Positions 32,589-41,029 of a DNA stretch of 54,125 nucleotides are shown here, piece by piece (within the stretch, counting starts at the first letter, position 1; the number at the start of each line of letters is the position of its first letter). The position numbers and the translations under genes were made by a program. Under the pieces are notes generated by a model. It did not search any database. It had not been told where the DNA came from and saw only the letters and a program-made list of their open reading frames with translations. Source of the DNA: Thermoanaerobaculum aquaticum (GTDB lineage: Bacteria; Acidobacteriota; Thermoanaerobaculia; Thermoanaerobaculales; Thermoanaerobaculaceae); assembly GCF_000687145.1 (NCBI RefSeq), contig NZ_JMFG01000007.1, positions 1 through 54,125 on the forward strand, written 5' to 3'.

Positions 32589-34084
32589 GCCAGCTGGTCC
32601 GCGTCTTTCGGCAGCGGTGGCGAGGCTGGATGCAAACCTGCCGGCTTTCTCTCTGTGCCAGGCCCCTGGCTGAATGGTGGGTTTTTGCGGGAGCCTTGGG
32701 CCTTTACGTGGTTTGGCTGATATCCACGCTTCCCCAATCCCCCATGGAGTGGGACGAGGTGCTGTTTGTCCGAGGGGTACTGAAGTTTGACGTTGGGGAA
32801 CACGCCCCGCACCCCCCGGGCTATCCGATTTACATGGGGCTTTCCAAGCTTTTCTTTTTTCTGGGCTCGGATCCCGTACATGCCACGCAGCTGGCCTCGA
32901 TTGTGGGCGCGGTGCTGGCGCTTTGGGGGATCGGGTGGTTGGGGCGTCTGGTGGGACTTCCTGCCTTGGCGGTTTTTTTCTCCTGCCTGATGGCCACGCT
33001 TTCGCCTTGTTTTTCCTTTGCCGCTAACTTGGGGCTTTCGGACATGCTGGCCACAGGCTTGGCGATGCTGGCCGTGGCCACGTTGCTTTGCTTGGAGCAA
33101 AAGCCCACCTGCAGCACGGCGGTGCTGGCCGGAGCCATGACCGCCCTGGCCTGTGGGACCCGGCCTCAAATTTTTCTGGCGCTCCTGGGTCCTTGGGCGC
33201 TGGTAACCTTGAGGCTTTCCCGAAAGCGCGTGTACCGCTGGCTCTGGTCTTTGCCGGCGGCTTTGCTGGTAAGCCTTGTCGTTTGGTTGCCGGTGCTGCG
33301 GCTCACCGGCGTTAATCGCTTTCTCGCCGCCAGCCGCTGGCTGGCCTCCTGGATGGATGCCCACGAGTACCTCTCTCGCTTCCCCGCTTTGCCGTTTTCT
33401 CGTTTTGTGGCGGATTGGCTGGTGCGACCCCTGGGGAGCCAAGCGCTGGCGGTGTGTTTTTGGCTGGCCTGTGTGGCGGGTGGGTGGCTCCTCTGGCGCC
33501 GGGGGTACGGCCGCCTTGTGGCGCTGCTTTTAGCTTCCGGCGGCGGGTACTTGCTCCTGGCCCCCTGGACCATGACCGCCGAAGCCGCCGTGCGCTACGC
33601 CCTTCCCGCTTACGCATTGCTTTCGCCTTTGGCTGCCGGTTTGGTCTTGCCCACGCATTGGCTGCAGGGGGCCGGGGTTCTTTTGCTGGGCACCTGGATG
33701 CTGGCAGCTTTTGCTTGGATCTTACCGGCCTTGACCTTGCGCGCCGCCGAACCTAACCCGGTGTGGGCCGCGTTGTCCTGGGTGCGGGAAACCCAGCAGC
33801 CCCAGGTGGTATTTGTGAACGGCGGCATTCGCCCTCACGCCCTCTTTGTCCTGCAACCCGCAGGCTTCCCGGTGGAAGTGGGAGACCCCCAAAACCCGGC
33901 TCCCGGACTTTGGGTCCGCTCCCCGGCGCTTGCTCGCGGTTCCCAGGTGCTTTTTTCCGCTTCCTGGCCCGAGCCCAAAATCGGCCATATGGCCCGCCGC
34001 CGCTACCTCTCCGCGGAAGTGGTGCGTGTGGCTCCCGCGTCAGGTGTTTCCGTCCCAGCGCGCCCAAAGGGTGGGAGCCGGTAA
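32582..34084 (+). CDS. Polytopic membrane protein, GT-C glycosyltransferase-like (DUF2723-like)
   Basis: A 500-residue protein with about ten hydrophobic segments from residue 35 to 385. An acidic loop after the first helix (MEWDEVLFVRGVLKF, followed by APHPPGYPIYMGLSKL) matches the catalytic Asp/Glu loop of GT-C enzymes and of DUF2723 proteins, where the PPGYP motif recurs. A soluble C-terminal part (390-500) follows. GT-C enzymes take sugars from polyprenyl phosphate carriers and act on the periplasmic side. Substrate unknown; protein O-glycosylation or lipid glycosylation are possible. It stands between the pseudopilin operon and the two-component genes without clear membership of either. 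Confidence 0.65.
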   Translation: MLSQLVRVFRQRWRGWMQTCRLSLCARPLAEWWVFAGALGLYVVWLISTLPQSPMEWDEVLFVRGVLKFDVGEHAPHPPGYPIYMGLSKLFFFLGSDPVHATQLASIVGAVLALWGIGWLGRLVGLPALAVFFSCLMATLSPCFSFAANLGLSDMLATGLAMLAVATLLCLEQKPTCSTAVLAGAMTALACGTRPQIFLALLGPWALVTLRLSRKRVYRWLWSLPAALLVSLVVWLPVLRLTGVNRFLAASRWLASWMDAHEYLSRFPALPFSRFVADWLVRPLGSQALAVCFWLACVAGGWLLWRRGYGRLVALLLASGGGYLLLAPWTMTAEAAVRYALPAYALLSPLAAGLVLPTHWLQGAGVLLLGTWMLAAFAWILPALTLRAAEPNPVWAALSWVRETQQPQVVFVNGGIRPHALFVLQPAGFPVEVGDPQNPAPGLWVRSPALARGSQVLFSASWPEPKIGHMARRRYLSAEVVRVAPASGVSVPARPKGGSR

Positions 34085-34108
34085 CGAGCCCTTTTTGCGA
34101 CAGTTGGC

Positions 34109-34114
34109 TAGACT
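34109..34114 (+). promoter_or_regulatory. TAGACT box seven bases before the response regulator ATG
   Basis: A -10-like TAGACT ends seven bases before ATG 34122; no proper -35 box is at 16-18 bases. The position suggests a leaderless or nearly leaderless transcript for the two-component operon. Confidence 0.35.
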
Positions 34115-34121
34115 AGGGAGC

Positions 34122-34817
34122 ATGAGAATCTTGGTCATTGAAGACGACCGCAAGACTGCAGGCTTTTTGCGCAAGGGCTTAACCGAAGCGGGCTTTGTGG
34201 TAGATGTTGCGGAAACCGCGGAAGATGGTCTGTTTCAAGTTACTTCGGCAAGCTACGACGCGGTTTTGCTCGACGTGATGCTGCCGGATAAGGAAGGCTG
34301 GTGGGTGCTTGGGGAAATGCGGCGCCAGGGACTCCACGTGCCGGTGATTTGCCTGACCGCTCGCGGCTCGGTTCCGGATCGGGTTAAGGGCCTGGAGCTG
34401 GGGGCCGATGATTACGTGGTCAAGCCCTTTGCTTTTTCCGAGCTTTTGGCGCGGCTGCGGGCGGTGCTGCGGCGGACCCCCGAGCCCCGGGAGGAGGTGA
34501 TTCGGGTTGCCGATCTGGAAGTCGACCTCACCCGCCATCGGGCAACCCGGGCCGGAAAGCTTCTGGATCTCTCGGCCAAGGAGTTTGCGCTTTTGGCGTT
34601 GCTGGCGCGAAGAGCGGGGCAGGTCCTGACCCGCACCATGATTGCCGAGCTGGTGTGGGACGCTTCCTTCGATTTCGATAGCAACGTGGTGGATGTGGCC
34701 ATCCACCGGCTGCGGGAAAAGGTGGACAAACCCTTTGCCTTTCCGCTCATCCACACCTTGCGGGGTGTGGGCTACGTTTTAGAACCCCGAGAAAGCCCGG
34801 AAAAACATGCGCGCTAA
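34122..34817 (+). CDS. OmpR-family response regulator
   Basis: A 231-residue regulator; ATG 34122 is the natural start (MRILVIEDDRKTAGFLRKGL) and upstream in-frame sequence belongs to the previous gene. Receiver domain 1-115 with Asp51 (AVLLDVMLPD), Thr near 79 (VICLTARG) and Lys (DDYVVKPFAFSE). The winged-helix domain (135-225) has VLTRTMIAELVWDASFDFDS and VDVAIHRLREKVD, closest in style to CusR/CopR-type regulators. The histidine kinase gene overlaps by 11 bases. The outer-membrane barrel and cytochrome genes downstream are the likely regulon. Confidence 0.9.
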   Translation: MRILVIEDDRKTAGFLRKGLTEAGFVVDVAETAEDGLFQVTSASYDAVLLDVMLPDKEGWWVLGEMRRQGLHVPVICLTARGSVPDRVKGLELGADDYVVKPFAFSELLARLRAVLRRTPEPREEVIRVADLEVDLTRHRATRAGKLLDLSAKEFALLALLARRAGQVLTRTMIAELVWDASFDFDSNVVDVAIHRLREKVDKPFAFPLIHTLRGVGYVLEPRESPEKHAR

Positions 34818-36213
34818 CGTTTCCATGGCGGCCCGCTTGACGGGTCTTTTTGTGTTCCTTTCGGTGGTGCTTTTGGGCGCGGTTTTGGTGGCCTTTTACT
34901 GGCGGGTGGAGCACCACCTGCACGAAGAGCACGAGCGTTTGCTGGCGGAGGTGGCCAACACGCTGGCTTCCGTTCCGGTGGAGCAGCTGCGGAACCGGGT
35001 GGGTTTGGAGCGAGCTTCGCTGCCGAAAGGCAAACCGGTGCTTTTTGCCCCCAACCGCTACGGGTTTCGCCTGCAGGCCAAAACCGGCGAGGTTTTGGTG
35101 GAAACGCCCGGGATGAGTGAGCTGCCGGCAACCGTTTGGCCCCAGCTCCCTGCTGGAGGCCCTGGCGGTCACAATACCCATCCCCAGGCCATTGCCCCTG
35201 ACAGGTTCGTGGTGGTGGCGTGGCGACCCTACGCCATGACCGGCGGCGCCGAAGGGCTATTGTTGGTGGCCTTAGACGTGAGCGACGACGTGGATCTCTT
35301 GCGGGACATCAGGAACTCCAGCTTGGTCATGGTGGTGCTGGCGGTGGGCTCGGCCACGCTTTTGGGTTTGCTGGGGGCAAGAAAGGGCATGGCGCCCTTG
35401 CGGCGGCTCACCGCCGAAGTGCAGCACGTTTCAGCTTCAGACCTTCAGGTGCGGGTTGCCGATTATCATTACCCCCAGGAGCTGCGAAGCCTCGTCCAGG
35501 CTTTTAACGGTTTGATGGAAAGGTTGGAAAAGGCCTTTGGCGACCTAGCTTCTTATTCCGCCAACTTAGCCCACGAGCTGCGCACACCGCTGGCGGTGCT
35601 GCGGGGGGAAATGGAAGTGGCGCTTTTGGGCAACCGCACCGAAGCGGAATACCGGGCGGTTTTGGAATCGGCCTTGGACGAGCTGGACCGGTTGGCGCGC
35701 CTGGTGGAAAAGCTGCTGTCTTTGTGCCGCGCGGATCGCGGGGAAATGGCCCTGCAAAAGCGGTGGCTGGCGCTGGAGGGCGAGGCCAAAGCGGTGCTGG
35801 AGTTTTACCGTCCCCTGGCCGAGACGCAAGACGTCAGCTTGGTTTTGGAGGGGGAGGGTCAAGCCTTTGTGGACCGCGACCTCTTCCGCCAAGCCCTGGC
35901 CAACCTGGTGGCCAACGCTTTGCAACATGTGAGCGCCGGTGGCACCGTCCGGGTGCGGGTAAGCCAGGATGAAGGGCGCAGCGTGGTCACGGTGGCCGAT
36001 GACGGGTGTGGCATTGACCCGGAAATCATGCCCTTCCTGTTTCAGCGCTTTCCGCCAATTCCCAGGCGGAAGGGGAGCGGTCTGGGTTTGGCAATCGTCC
36101 GCTCCATTGTGGAGCTTCACGGAGGAGGCGTCACCATCGCTGACGCAAACCCCCGGGGAACCGAGGTGCACCTGTGGTTTCCCATTGGTGGGGCAGATAT
36201 TAAACAAGTGTAA
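34807..36213 (+). CDS. Sensor histidine kinase (heavy-metal-sensor type)
   Basis: A 468-residue kinase. TM1 is about 11-31 and TM2 171-190, with a periplasmic sensor domain of 135 residues between them. HAMP lies at 191-243, HisKA with His256 (NLAHELRTPLAVLRGE), and a full ATPase domain (LANLVANALQHVSAGG, VADDGCGIDPE, GSGLGLAIVRSIVELHGGG). Several histidines lie in the sensor domain (EHHLHEEHE; GGHNTHPQ), which could bind metal; this resembles CusS-type sensors but is not proof. It overlaps the regulator gene and is followed after 60 bases by the barrel gene in the same direction. Confidence 0.9.
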   Translation: MRANVSMAARLTGLFVFLSVVLLGAVLVAFYWRVEHHLHEEHERLLAEVANTLASVPVEQLRNRVGLERASLPKGKPVLFAPNRYGFRLQAKTGEVLVETPGMSELPATVWPQLPAGGPGGHNTHPQAIAPDRFVVVAWRPYAMTGGAEGLLLVALDVSDDVDLLRDIRNSSLVMVVLAVGSATLLGLLGARKGMAPLRRLTAEVQHVSASDLQVRVADYHYPQELRSLVQAFNGLMERLEKAFGDLASYSANLAHELRTPLAVLRGEMEVALLGNRTEAEYRAVLESALDELDRLARLVEKLLSLCRADRGEMALQKRWLALEGEAKAVLEFYRPLAETQDVSLVLEGEGQAFVDRDLFRQALANLVANALQHVSAGGTVRVRVSQDEGRSVVTVADDGCGIDPEIMPFLFQRFPPIPRRKGSGLGLAIVRSIVELHGGGVTIADANPRGTEVHLWFPIGGADIKQV

Positions 36214-36273
36214 CTTTCCCGTCATGTTCTTGTAAGAAACAAGCCCTACATTGCCCATCGGGAGCGTTTGGGC

Positions 36274-38133
36274 ATGCGTGGGGCAGGACACCGGCTGTGG
36301 TTGCTTTTGGGCTCTTGGCTTGCGGTTTCAGCCGGTTGGGCTCAGTCCAACGGCGAGGTCGGATTTGGCATTGCCTGGCAGCGGGTCACAGGTTCGGAGG
36401 ACAGCTTTCAAAGCCAGTACCCCTTCGGCTCCGGGCTTTTCCTTTCCCGGCTGAATCTGGATTTGCGCCCGTGGATTCCTGGTTTTTCTCGCTTTCGGTT
36501 GGAGGCCCAGGGGTTTGGGGCGGAGCCCGATGGCCGTGGCCGTCTGCAGGTGGCCTGGCACCGGGAATGGCAACTGGAGCTGGACTTCCGCCGCCGGGAG
36601 CGGTTTTTCTTTTCCCCAGGCTGGGACTTGGGCACCCGGCGGGAGCAGTGGGCTATGCAACGGTGGCATGGCAAGCTGATCTACGACGGGTTTTCCAGGG
36701 CGCAACTGCAGTTGGCGCTGCGTCACGTTCACCGGAGCGGCTCCATCACCGGGCCGTTTTACGGCTTGGGGGAACCTTACGTCGCCACCCGAAGGCTTGG
36801 GGACGACCTGGATGAGGCTTCCTTTTCGTTAATCACCAAGGGCCTGCCGGTGAGCTTGCTTTTGGAACAGGGTGTGGCGCAAGTTCGCAACCGTTTTCGC
36901 CTGTTTCCAGCCAACCAGGGCTCCCCGGCCGGCGGCCAGGACCCGGACGTGCTCGCGGAGCTGAAAAAGCCCGGTACTTTCAAAACCACATCGCCTACCA
37001 CCCGCCTTGCGGCAGCCTACAACGACTCCCGCTGGGACATTGGGGTGGAAGCCCTCTACCGGCGCGATCGCTCACACAACGACCTTTCCTACTGGGAGCG
37101 CTACCTCCTGGGCGAAGGAAATTGGGGCTCTTTGAGCTTTTTGGAGGAAGGCACGTCCCGCCAGGTGGGAAGCGTGAAGCGGGCGGCGGCCCATGTGGGT
37201 TTTGCTCTCGGTCACGGTTTTAACGTGGCGGTGCGCTCCAATCGAGAAGAACGGGATAGCGACACCCGGTTTGTGGGCCAGCGGGTTTTAGTCCTGGACG
37301 GCCCAGGTGGGGTCGTTGAAATACCCGTGGATTGGAGGGATTCAGGGGTTTTCGATCTCCGCGATACGAGCCACACGCTGGAAGCCGGCTGGCAGGGAGA
37401 CAAGCTTGGGATCACCGCGTACCGCCGGATGGGGGAGCGGGAGGTGGATTGGCGCCGCAGCCAGGAAAGCCCGTCGGAACGCTACCAACGGGACGCCCGG
37501 GGCTGGGGGCTGGTGGCGCGGTGGAAGGGGATTTGGGGGTTTTCCGGGGAAGCGGGAGGCGAGCGGGGCACGTTCAGCCGGGTAATCTTCCGGGTCGAGC
37601 CAGAAACCACGCGGCGAGTGTGGATGAAGCTGCGCTATCAACCGCGTTCTGGCGTGGAGCTGGCCGCCTCGGCCAGTAACGAGCGGGCTGACAACCCCAG
37701 TACGGTGGCCAATGCCAACTACAAGGACCAAGAGCTTTCCCTTTCGGCCAGTGTTTTTGCCGATTCCGGTGCGCGCCTATCGTTGCTCTTCACGCAGCTC
37801 CGGGTCACCAGCGACGTCCAGTTGGGCCTCGTTCCGTTGCCGGTGCAACCCGGTGTTTCTTCCTACGAGCTGAAGCTCCGCACCGCAGCTCTGCGGGGCT
37901 CGTGGCCATTCAGCCAACGCCTGCGCGTGGAAGGGGGCATCACGGTGGTGGAAAACCAACCTGACGGCACCGCTTTTTCCAGCCACAGCGGAGACCTGGA
38001 GCTGTGCTGGGAGCACTCGGAGCGTTGGGCCTGGAGCCTGGTGCTGTACTCCTGGGGTTACAACGCCTCGGCCAGCAACCGGGATGACTTTCAGGTCCGG
38101 AGGGCAGCGGTGATCACCCGGTGGAGGTTCTAG
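36274..38133 (+). CDS. Outer-membrane beta-barrel, MtrB/PioB-like porin of a cytochrome conduit
   Basis: About 619 residues from ATG 36274 (GGGAG ten bases upstream; TTG 36268 is an alternative). Signal peptide MRGAGHRLWLLLGSWLAVSAGWAQ (cut after AQ; quoted in parts RLWLLLGSWLAV and SAGWAQ). The rest is alternating amphipathic strands rich in Tyr, Trp and Arg, without globular domains, and ends in a terminal Phe (VITRWRF), the outer-membrane insertion signal. The length and position immediately before an MtrA/DmsE-like decahaem gene match porin-cytochrome complexes, in which the barrel sheathes the cytochrome. I cannot see an unambiguous MtrB signature such as a CxxC near the N-terminus, so the family name is inferred from context. 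Confidence 0.7.
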   Translation: MRGAGHRLWLLLGSWLAVSAGWAQSNGEVGFGIAWQRVTGSEDSFQSQYPFGSGLFLSRLNLDLRPWIPGFSRFRLEAQGFGAEPDGRGRLQVAWHREWQLELDFRRRERFFFSPGWDLGTRREQWAMQRWHGKLIYDGFSRAQLQLALRHVHRSGSITGPFYGLGEPYVATRRLGDDLDEASFSLITKGLPVSLLLEQGVAQVRNRFRLFPANQGSPAGGQDPDVLAELKKPGTFKTTSPTTRLAAAYNDSRWDIGVEALYRRDRSHNDLSYWERYLLGEGNWGSLSFLEEGTSRQVGSVKRAAAHVGFALGHGFNVAVRSNREERDSDTRFVGQRVLVLDGPGGVVEIPVDWRDSGVFDLRDTSHTLEAGWQGDKLGITAYRRMGEREVDWRRSQESPSERYQRDARGWGLVARWKGIWGFSGEAGGERGTFSRVIFRVEPETTRRVWMKLRYQPRSGVELAASASNERADNPSTVANANYKDQELSLSASVFADSGARLSLLFTQLRVTSDVQLGLVPLPVQPGVSSYELKLRTAALRGSWPFSQRLRVEGGITVVENQPDGTAFSSHSGDLELCWEHSERWAWSLVLYSWGYNASASNRDDFQVRRAAVITRWRF

Positions 38134-38135
38134 CC

Positions 38136-38981
38136 GTGTTTGCGCCTTTCTTGTTTGCGGTTTTGTCGGCAACGGTGGCGGGCAGCAGCTTGCCCCCGGG
38201 CTTCGTGGGCCGAACGGTTTGCGCCAGCTGCCATGAGGATGTGGCACAGGCTTTTGCCAACGGTCCCCATGGTCGTGCCATGGCATTGAGCCGGGAAGGG
38301 GTTTTGGAGCGGTCCTGCGAGAGCTGCCACGGCCCAGGGGCCCAGCACGCCCAGGACCCATTGGCTGGCCACATCCGCGGCCGGGGGACAGCCGCGGAAA
38401 CGATGGCAGCCGCCTGTCGGCAATGCCACGCCTGGCCGCCGGTGGGTCAGAACCTCCAGGCGCCGGCCCATGCCCGCGCCGGGGTAAGCTGCCTTTCCTG
38501 CCACCAAAGCGGCCATCAAGCGGCCAAGGCCGAGCGCTTGCTGCGCGGCCCCGAAGAGCAACTCTGCGGCTCCTGTCACCCCCGGGAACGGTCCGAGTTT
38601 TCTTTGCCCTTCGCCCATCGGGAAGGCCGTTCTCCGCTGCCGTGTAGCAACTGCCACGGAATCCATCAAGAGCTTTTCAGCTCCCTGGGCATTCCCCGGG
38701 ATCCCCAAAAGCGCTGCGTAAGCTGCCATGGGGAAAAGGGAGGTCCGTTCCTCTACCCCCACCCGGCCGGGGAGGTGGGCGGGTGCGTTCGCTGCCATGA
38801 GGCCCACGGCTCGCCCAATCCGCAGCTGTTGGTAAGACCGGAAGCCATGTGGCTCTGTTTGGAGTGCCACGCGCAGGTTCCCCCCTCCCACAACCTCAGC
38901 AACGCTTCCTACCGCCAGTGCGTGGCGTGCCATGCGGCAGTTCACGGATCGCACCGCAGTGTGCGCTTGTTCACGGAGTAA
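38136..38981 (+). CDS. Decahaem c-type cytochrome, MtrA/DmsE-like
   Basis: A 281-residue protein. GTG 38136 follows GGAGG by eight bases; GTG 38121 is possible and overlaps the barrel gene. Signal peptide MFAPFLFAVLSATVAGS. Ten CxxCH sites are present: CASCH, CESCH, CRQCH, CLSCH, CGSCH, CSNCH, CVSCH, CVRCH, CLECH and CVACH. Spacing and neighbours (VGRTVCASCHEDVAQAF, SCESCHGPGAQHAQDP, VSCLSCHQSGH, FLYPHPAGEVGGCVRCHEAH) match the DmsE/MtrA decahaem family, which forms a haem wire through an outer-membrane porin. It would pass electrons between the periplasm and the cell surface. Cytochrome c maturation genes are not in the window. Confidence 0.9.
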   Translation: MFAPFLFAVLSATVAGSSLPPGFVGRTVCASCHEDVAQAFANGPHGRAMALSREGVLERSCESCHGPGAQHAQDPLAGHIRGRGTAAETMAAACRQCHAWPPVGQNLQAPAHARAGVSCLSCHQSGHQAAKAERLLRGPEEQLCGSCHPRERSEFSLPFAHREGRSPLPCSNCHGIHQELFSSLGIPRDPQKRCVSCHGEKGGPFLYPHPAGEVGGCVRCHEAHGSPNPQLLVRPEAMWLCLECHAQVPPSHNLSNASYRQCVACHAAVHGSHRSVRLFTE

Positions 38982-38984
38982 GCC

Positions 38985-39095
38985 ATGTACGAAAGCGAGG
39001 AGCGGTCGGTGAAGAACGCGTGGCGCTCCCGATACCCACCTTTTGGGTTTGCCAAAGCCCACAAGGACACCAACAACGCTTACGAAAGGAGGTAA
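38985..39095 (+). CDS. Small ORF (36 residues) between two cytochrome genes
   Basis: A frame starting at ATG 38985, preceded by CACGGAGTAAGCC, ending in TAA at 39093-39095. It lies three bases after the decahaem stop, and its last codons form the AAAGGAGG ribosome site of the octahaem gene. The product is hydrophilic and charged (start MYESEERSVKNAWRSRYPPF), with no signal peptide or cysteine. It may be a real microprotein or a translated spacer that couples the two cytochromes. No family recognised. Confidence 0.45.
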   Translation: MYESEERSVKNAWRSRYPPFGFAKAHKDTNNAYERR

Positions 39096-39102
39096 GGAAA
39101 TC

Positions 39103-40872
39103 ATGAACGCACGAACCTTAAAGCTTATGGTGGTGGTCGCCACCCTGGCGTTGGGGACCGCCACCGCCGCGGAGCTGGCCAGCTCTCACCCCCGCCAGTG
39201 GCTGCAGCCAGCTAAGGGGGGTGTGGCCACCGCAGCTGTGGTTTCCAAGCTCACCGCGGTGTACGGTCCGCTCACCAGCGATGCCAACTGGTACGTAGGT
39301 TCCTACGTGTGCTTGGCCTGCCATCAGGAGTACACGGGTTGGAGGGAAACCAAGCACAACCAAGCCTTGCGCCAGCCTCGCCCCGAGTACTCTTTGATTC
39401 CCGGCAAGGGTGTGGTGGCGGATTACGATAAGAACGGCATTGACGACTTCCAGCAAGGCCTGGACTTCAACACCATCAGCTCGGTTTTTGACAAGTACAA
39501 GCCCAACGCCCCTAAGCTCAGCTTCGAGTCGGGGAAGTACTACATCACCATTGGCTCCCTGAAGATGCCGGTGGTGTTTACGCAAGGGGGCACGGGGAGC
39601 TGGAAGCAGCGGTTTGGCGTGCGGATTCCGGTGTCGGATTTGCCCTCGGGGCTTTCTGCGGAAATCTACATGTCGCCCATTCAGTACAACGAGGCCACGG
39701 GTCGCTACGTGCTCTACAACGACAAGAACTGGTATGACCCCACCACCAACCAGCCGAAATGGGCTGCAGGGGTGACCTCGGCGCAGCTGGCCTCCCATGG
39801 TGGGACCTACTCCAAGAAGTGCATCGGCTGCCACGCCACCGGCATCCGCGAGCTGGGGCAAACCGCTACCGGTGAGTGGCTTTACCGCGGTTGGATTGCG
39901 GCCGTTTACGACCCCGCGGATCCGGGCGTGTTTGATTACGACGGCGATGGCAACGCTGACCTTGTGAACATCGGCTGTGAATCCTGCCATGGCCCGGGCT
40001 TGCAGCACGTTCTGGCCGGCGGTGCCCAAAGCAAGATCGTCAACCCTGCCAAGCTCAGCACCCAGGAGGCCAACGAGGTTTGCGGCCAGTGCCATATCCG
40101 GGTGGAGTCGGTACCCAATGGAACCCACGAGTGGCCGTACAACGACGCCACGAAGAAGAGCTGGATTCCCGGCAGCGGCGAGCCGCTTTCCAATTATTAC
40201 AAGGATGCGGGCGGCTACTGGCCCGATGGGCAAAGCTCCAAGCAGCATCACCAGCAGTTTGAGGACCTGTACCGCTCCTCGAAGCCCACATTTCAATTCC
40301 ACCCGGTGCGCTGCACGGAGTGCCACGATCCTCACGTGAACACGGCCAACAAGAACCAAATCGTGGAGCGCATCGTCAGCGACAACGTGACCATCCCCAC
40401 GCAAAACGACAACAACACCCTTTGCCTGGCCTGCCACGCCACCCACGGGCCGTTTTCTTCGATTACCAAGGAGCAGGTGGCCGACCTGGAAGCCAACATT
40501 GACCACATTGAAAACGTGGTTTCCGCTCACTCCCACCACCCTTACGGCCCGGATCGCAAGATGGGCCTTTCCCGCTGCAGCAAGTGCCACATGCCAACCA
40601 TTGCGGTGACAGCCGAGGCCTACGACATCCACTCCCACACCTTTGAGGTGATTCCTCCCGAAAAAACCCTGGCCTTCCAGGACAAGGGCGGCATGCCCAA
40701 CGCCTGCGCGGTGTCCTGCCACGCCACCAAGGTCAACTCTTTTGGCCTGGGCTTGGATCCCTCCCTGGGCACCTGGAACGAGAAATTCGATCGGGACCTG
40801 GCCAGCGCGCTCATGAAGTACTACGGACCCAACGGGCTCTGGTGGCAGAAGACACTCTCCGCGGGACAGTGA
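39103..40872 (+). CDS. Octahaem c-type cytochrome (seven CxxCH plus one CxxxCH)
   Basis: A 589-residue protein; ATG 39103 follows AAAGGAGGTAAGG. Signal peptide ends near TATAAEL. Haem sites are CLACH, CIGCH, CESCH, CGQCH, CTECH, CLACH, CSKCH and a non-standard CAVSCH (residues 535-540). A beta-rich segment of about 150 residues separates the first and second sites (FESGKYYITIGSLKMPVVF). Motifs CESCHGPGLQH, CTECHDPHV and CSKCHMP are typical of large cytochromes that handle electrons at the cell surface or of nitrite reductase/hydroxylamine oxidase relatives. It is likely the extracellular or periplasmic partner of the barrel-decahaem conduit; a terminator follows. Confidence 0.85.
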   Translation: MNARTLKLMVVVATLALGTATAAELASSHPRQWLQPAKGGVATAAVVSKLTAVYGPLTSDANWYVGSYVCLACHQEYTGWRETKHNQALRQPRPEYSLIPGKGVVADYDKNGIDDFQQGLDFNTISSVFDKYKPNAPKLSFESGKYYITIGSLKMPVVFTQGGTGSWKQRFGVRIPVSDLPSGLSAEIYMSPIQYNEATGRYVLYNDKNWYDPTTNQPKWAAGVTSAQLASHGGTYSKKCIGCHATGIRELGQTATGEWLYRGWIAAVYDPADPGVFDYDGDGNADLVNIGCESCHGPGLQHVLAGGAQSKIVNPAKLSTQEANEVCGQCHIRVESVPNGTHEWPYNDATKKSWIPGSGEPLSNYYKDAGGYWPDGQSSKQHHQQFEDLYRSSKPTFQFHPVRCTECHDPHVNTANKNQIVERIVSDNVTIPTQNDNNTLCLACHATHGPFSSITKEQVADLEANIDHIENVVSAHSHHPYGPDRKMGLSRCSKCHMPTIAVTAEAYDIHSHTFEVIPPEKTLAFQDKGGMPNACAVSCHATKVNSFGLGLDPSLGTWNEKFDRDLASALMKYYGPNGLWWQKTLSAGQ

Positions 40873-40916
40873 CAAACCTCCTCACCTGAATAGCGGCAGC
40901 GTGCAAAGCATCTTCG

Positions 40917-40948
40917 CCGAGGGCAGGGGGACCTGCCCTCGGTTTTTT
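40917..40948 (+). terminator. Rho-independent terminator of the cytochrome operon
   Basis: An 11-pair perfect stem (CCGAGGGCAGG, loop GGGA, CCTGCCCTCGG) is followed by TTTTTT. It lies 44 bases after the octahaem stop and separates this operon from the peptidase gene. Confidence 0.92.
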
Positions 40949-40991
40949 GTTTGCTCTGCTTTCCACCGACAAGCGCCCCAGTTCCCGGTCG

Positions 40992-41020
40992 TTGTTTCCC
41001 AAGCCGGGGACCTGTACACT
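40992..41020 (+). promoter_or_regulatory. Sigma-70-type promoter of the M16 peptidase/dut/pur operon
   Basis: TTGTTT (40992-40997), a 17-base spacer and TACACT (41015-41020). The predicted transcript start is only a few bases before ATG 41030, which lacks a ribosome site, so initiation may be leaderless or nearly so. Confidence 0.5.
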
Positions 41021-41029
41021 TCCACTTCC

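Noticed and set aside
40901-41029. N-terminal extension of the M16 peptidase
   Set aside because: The extension would be translated through the rho-independent terminator and has no family similarity.
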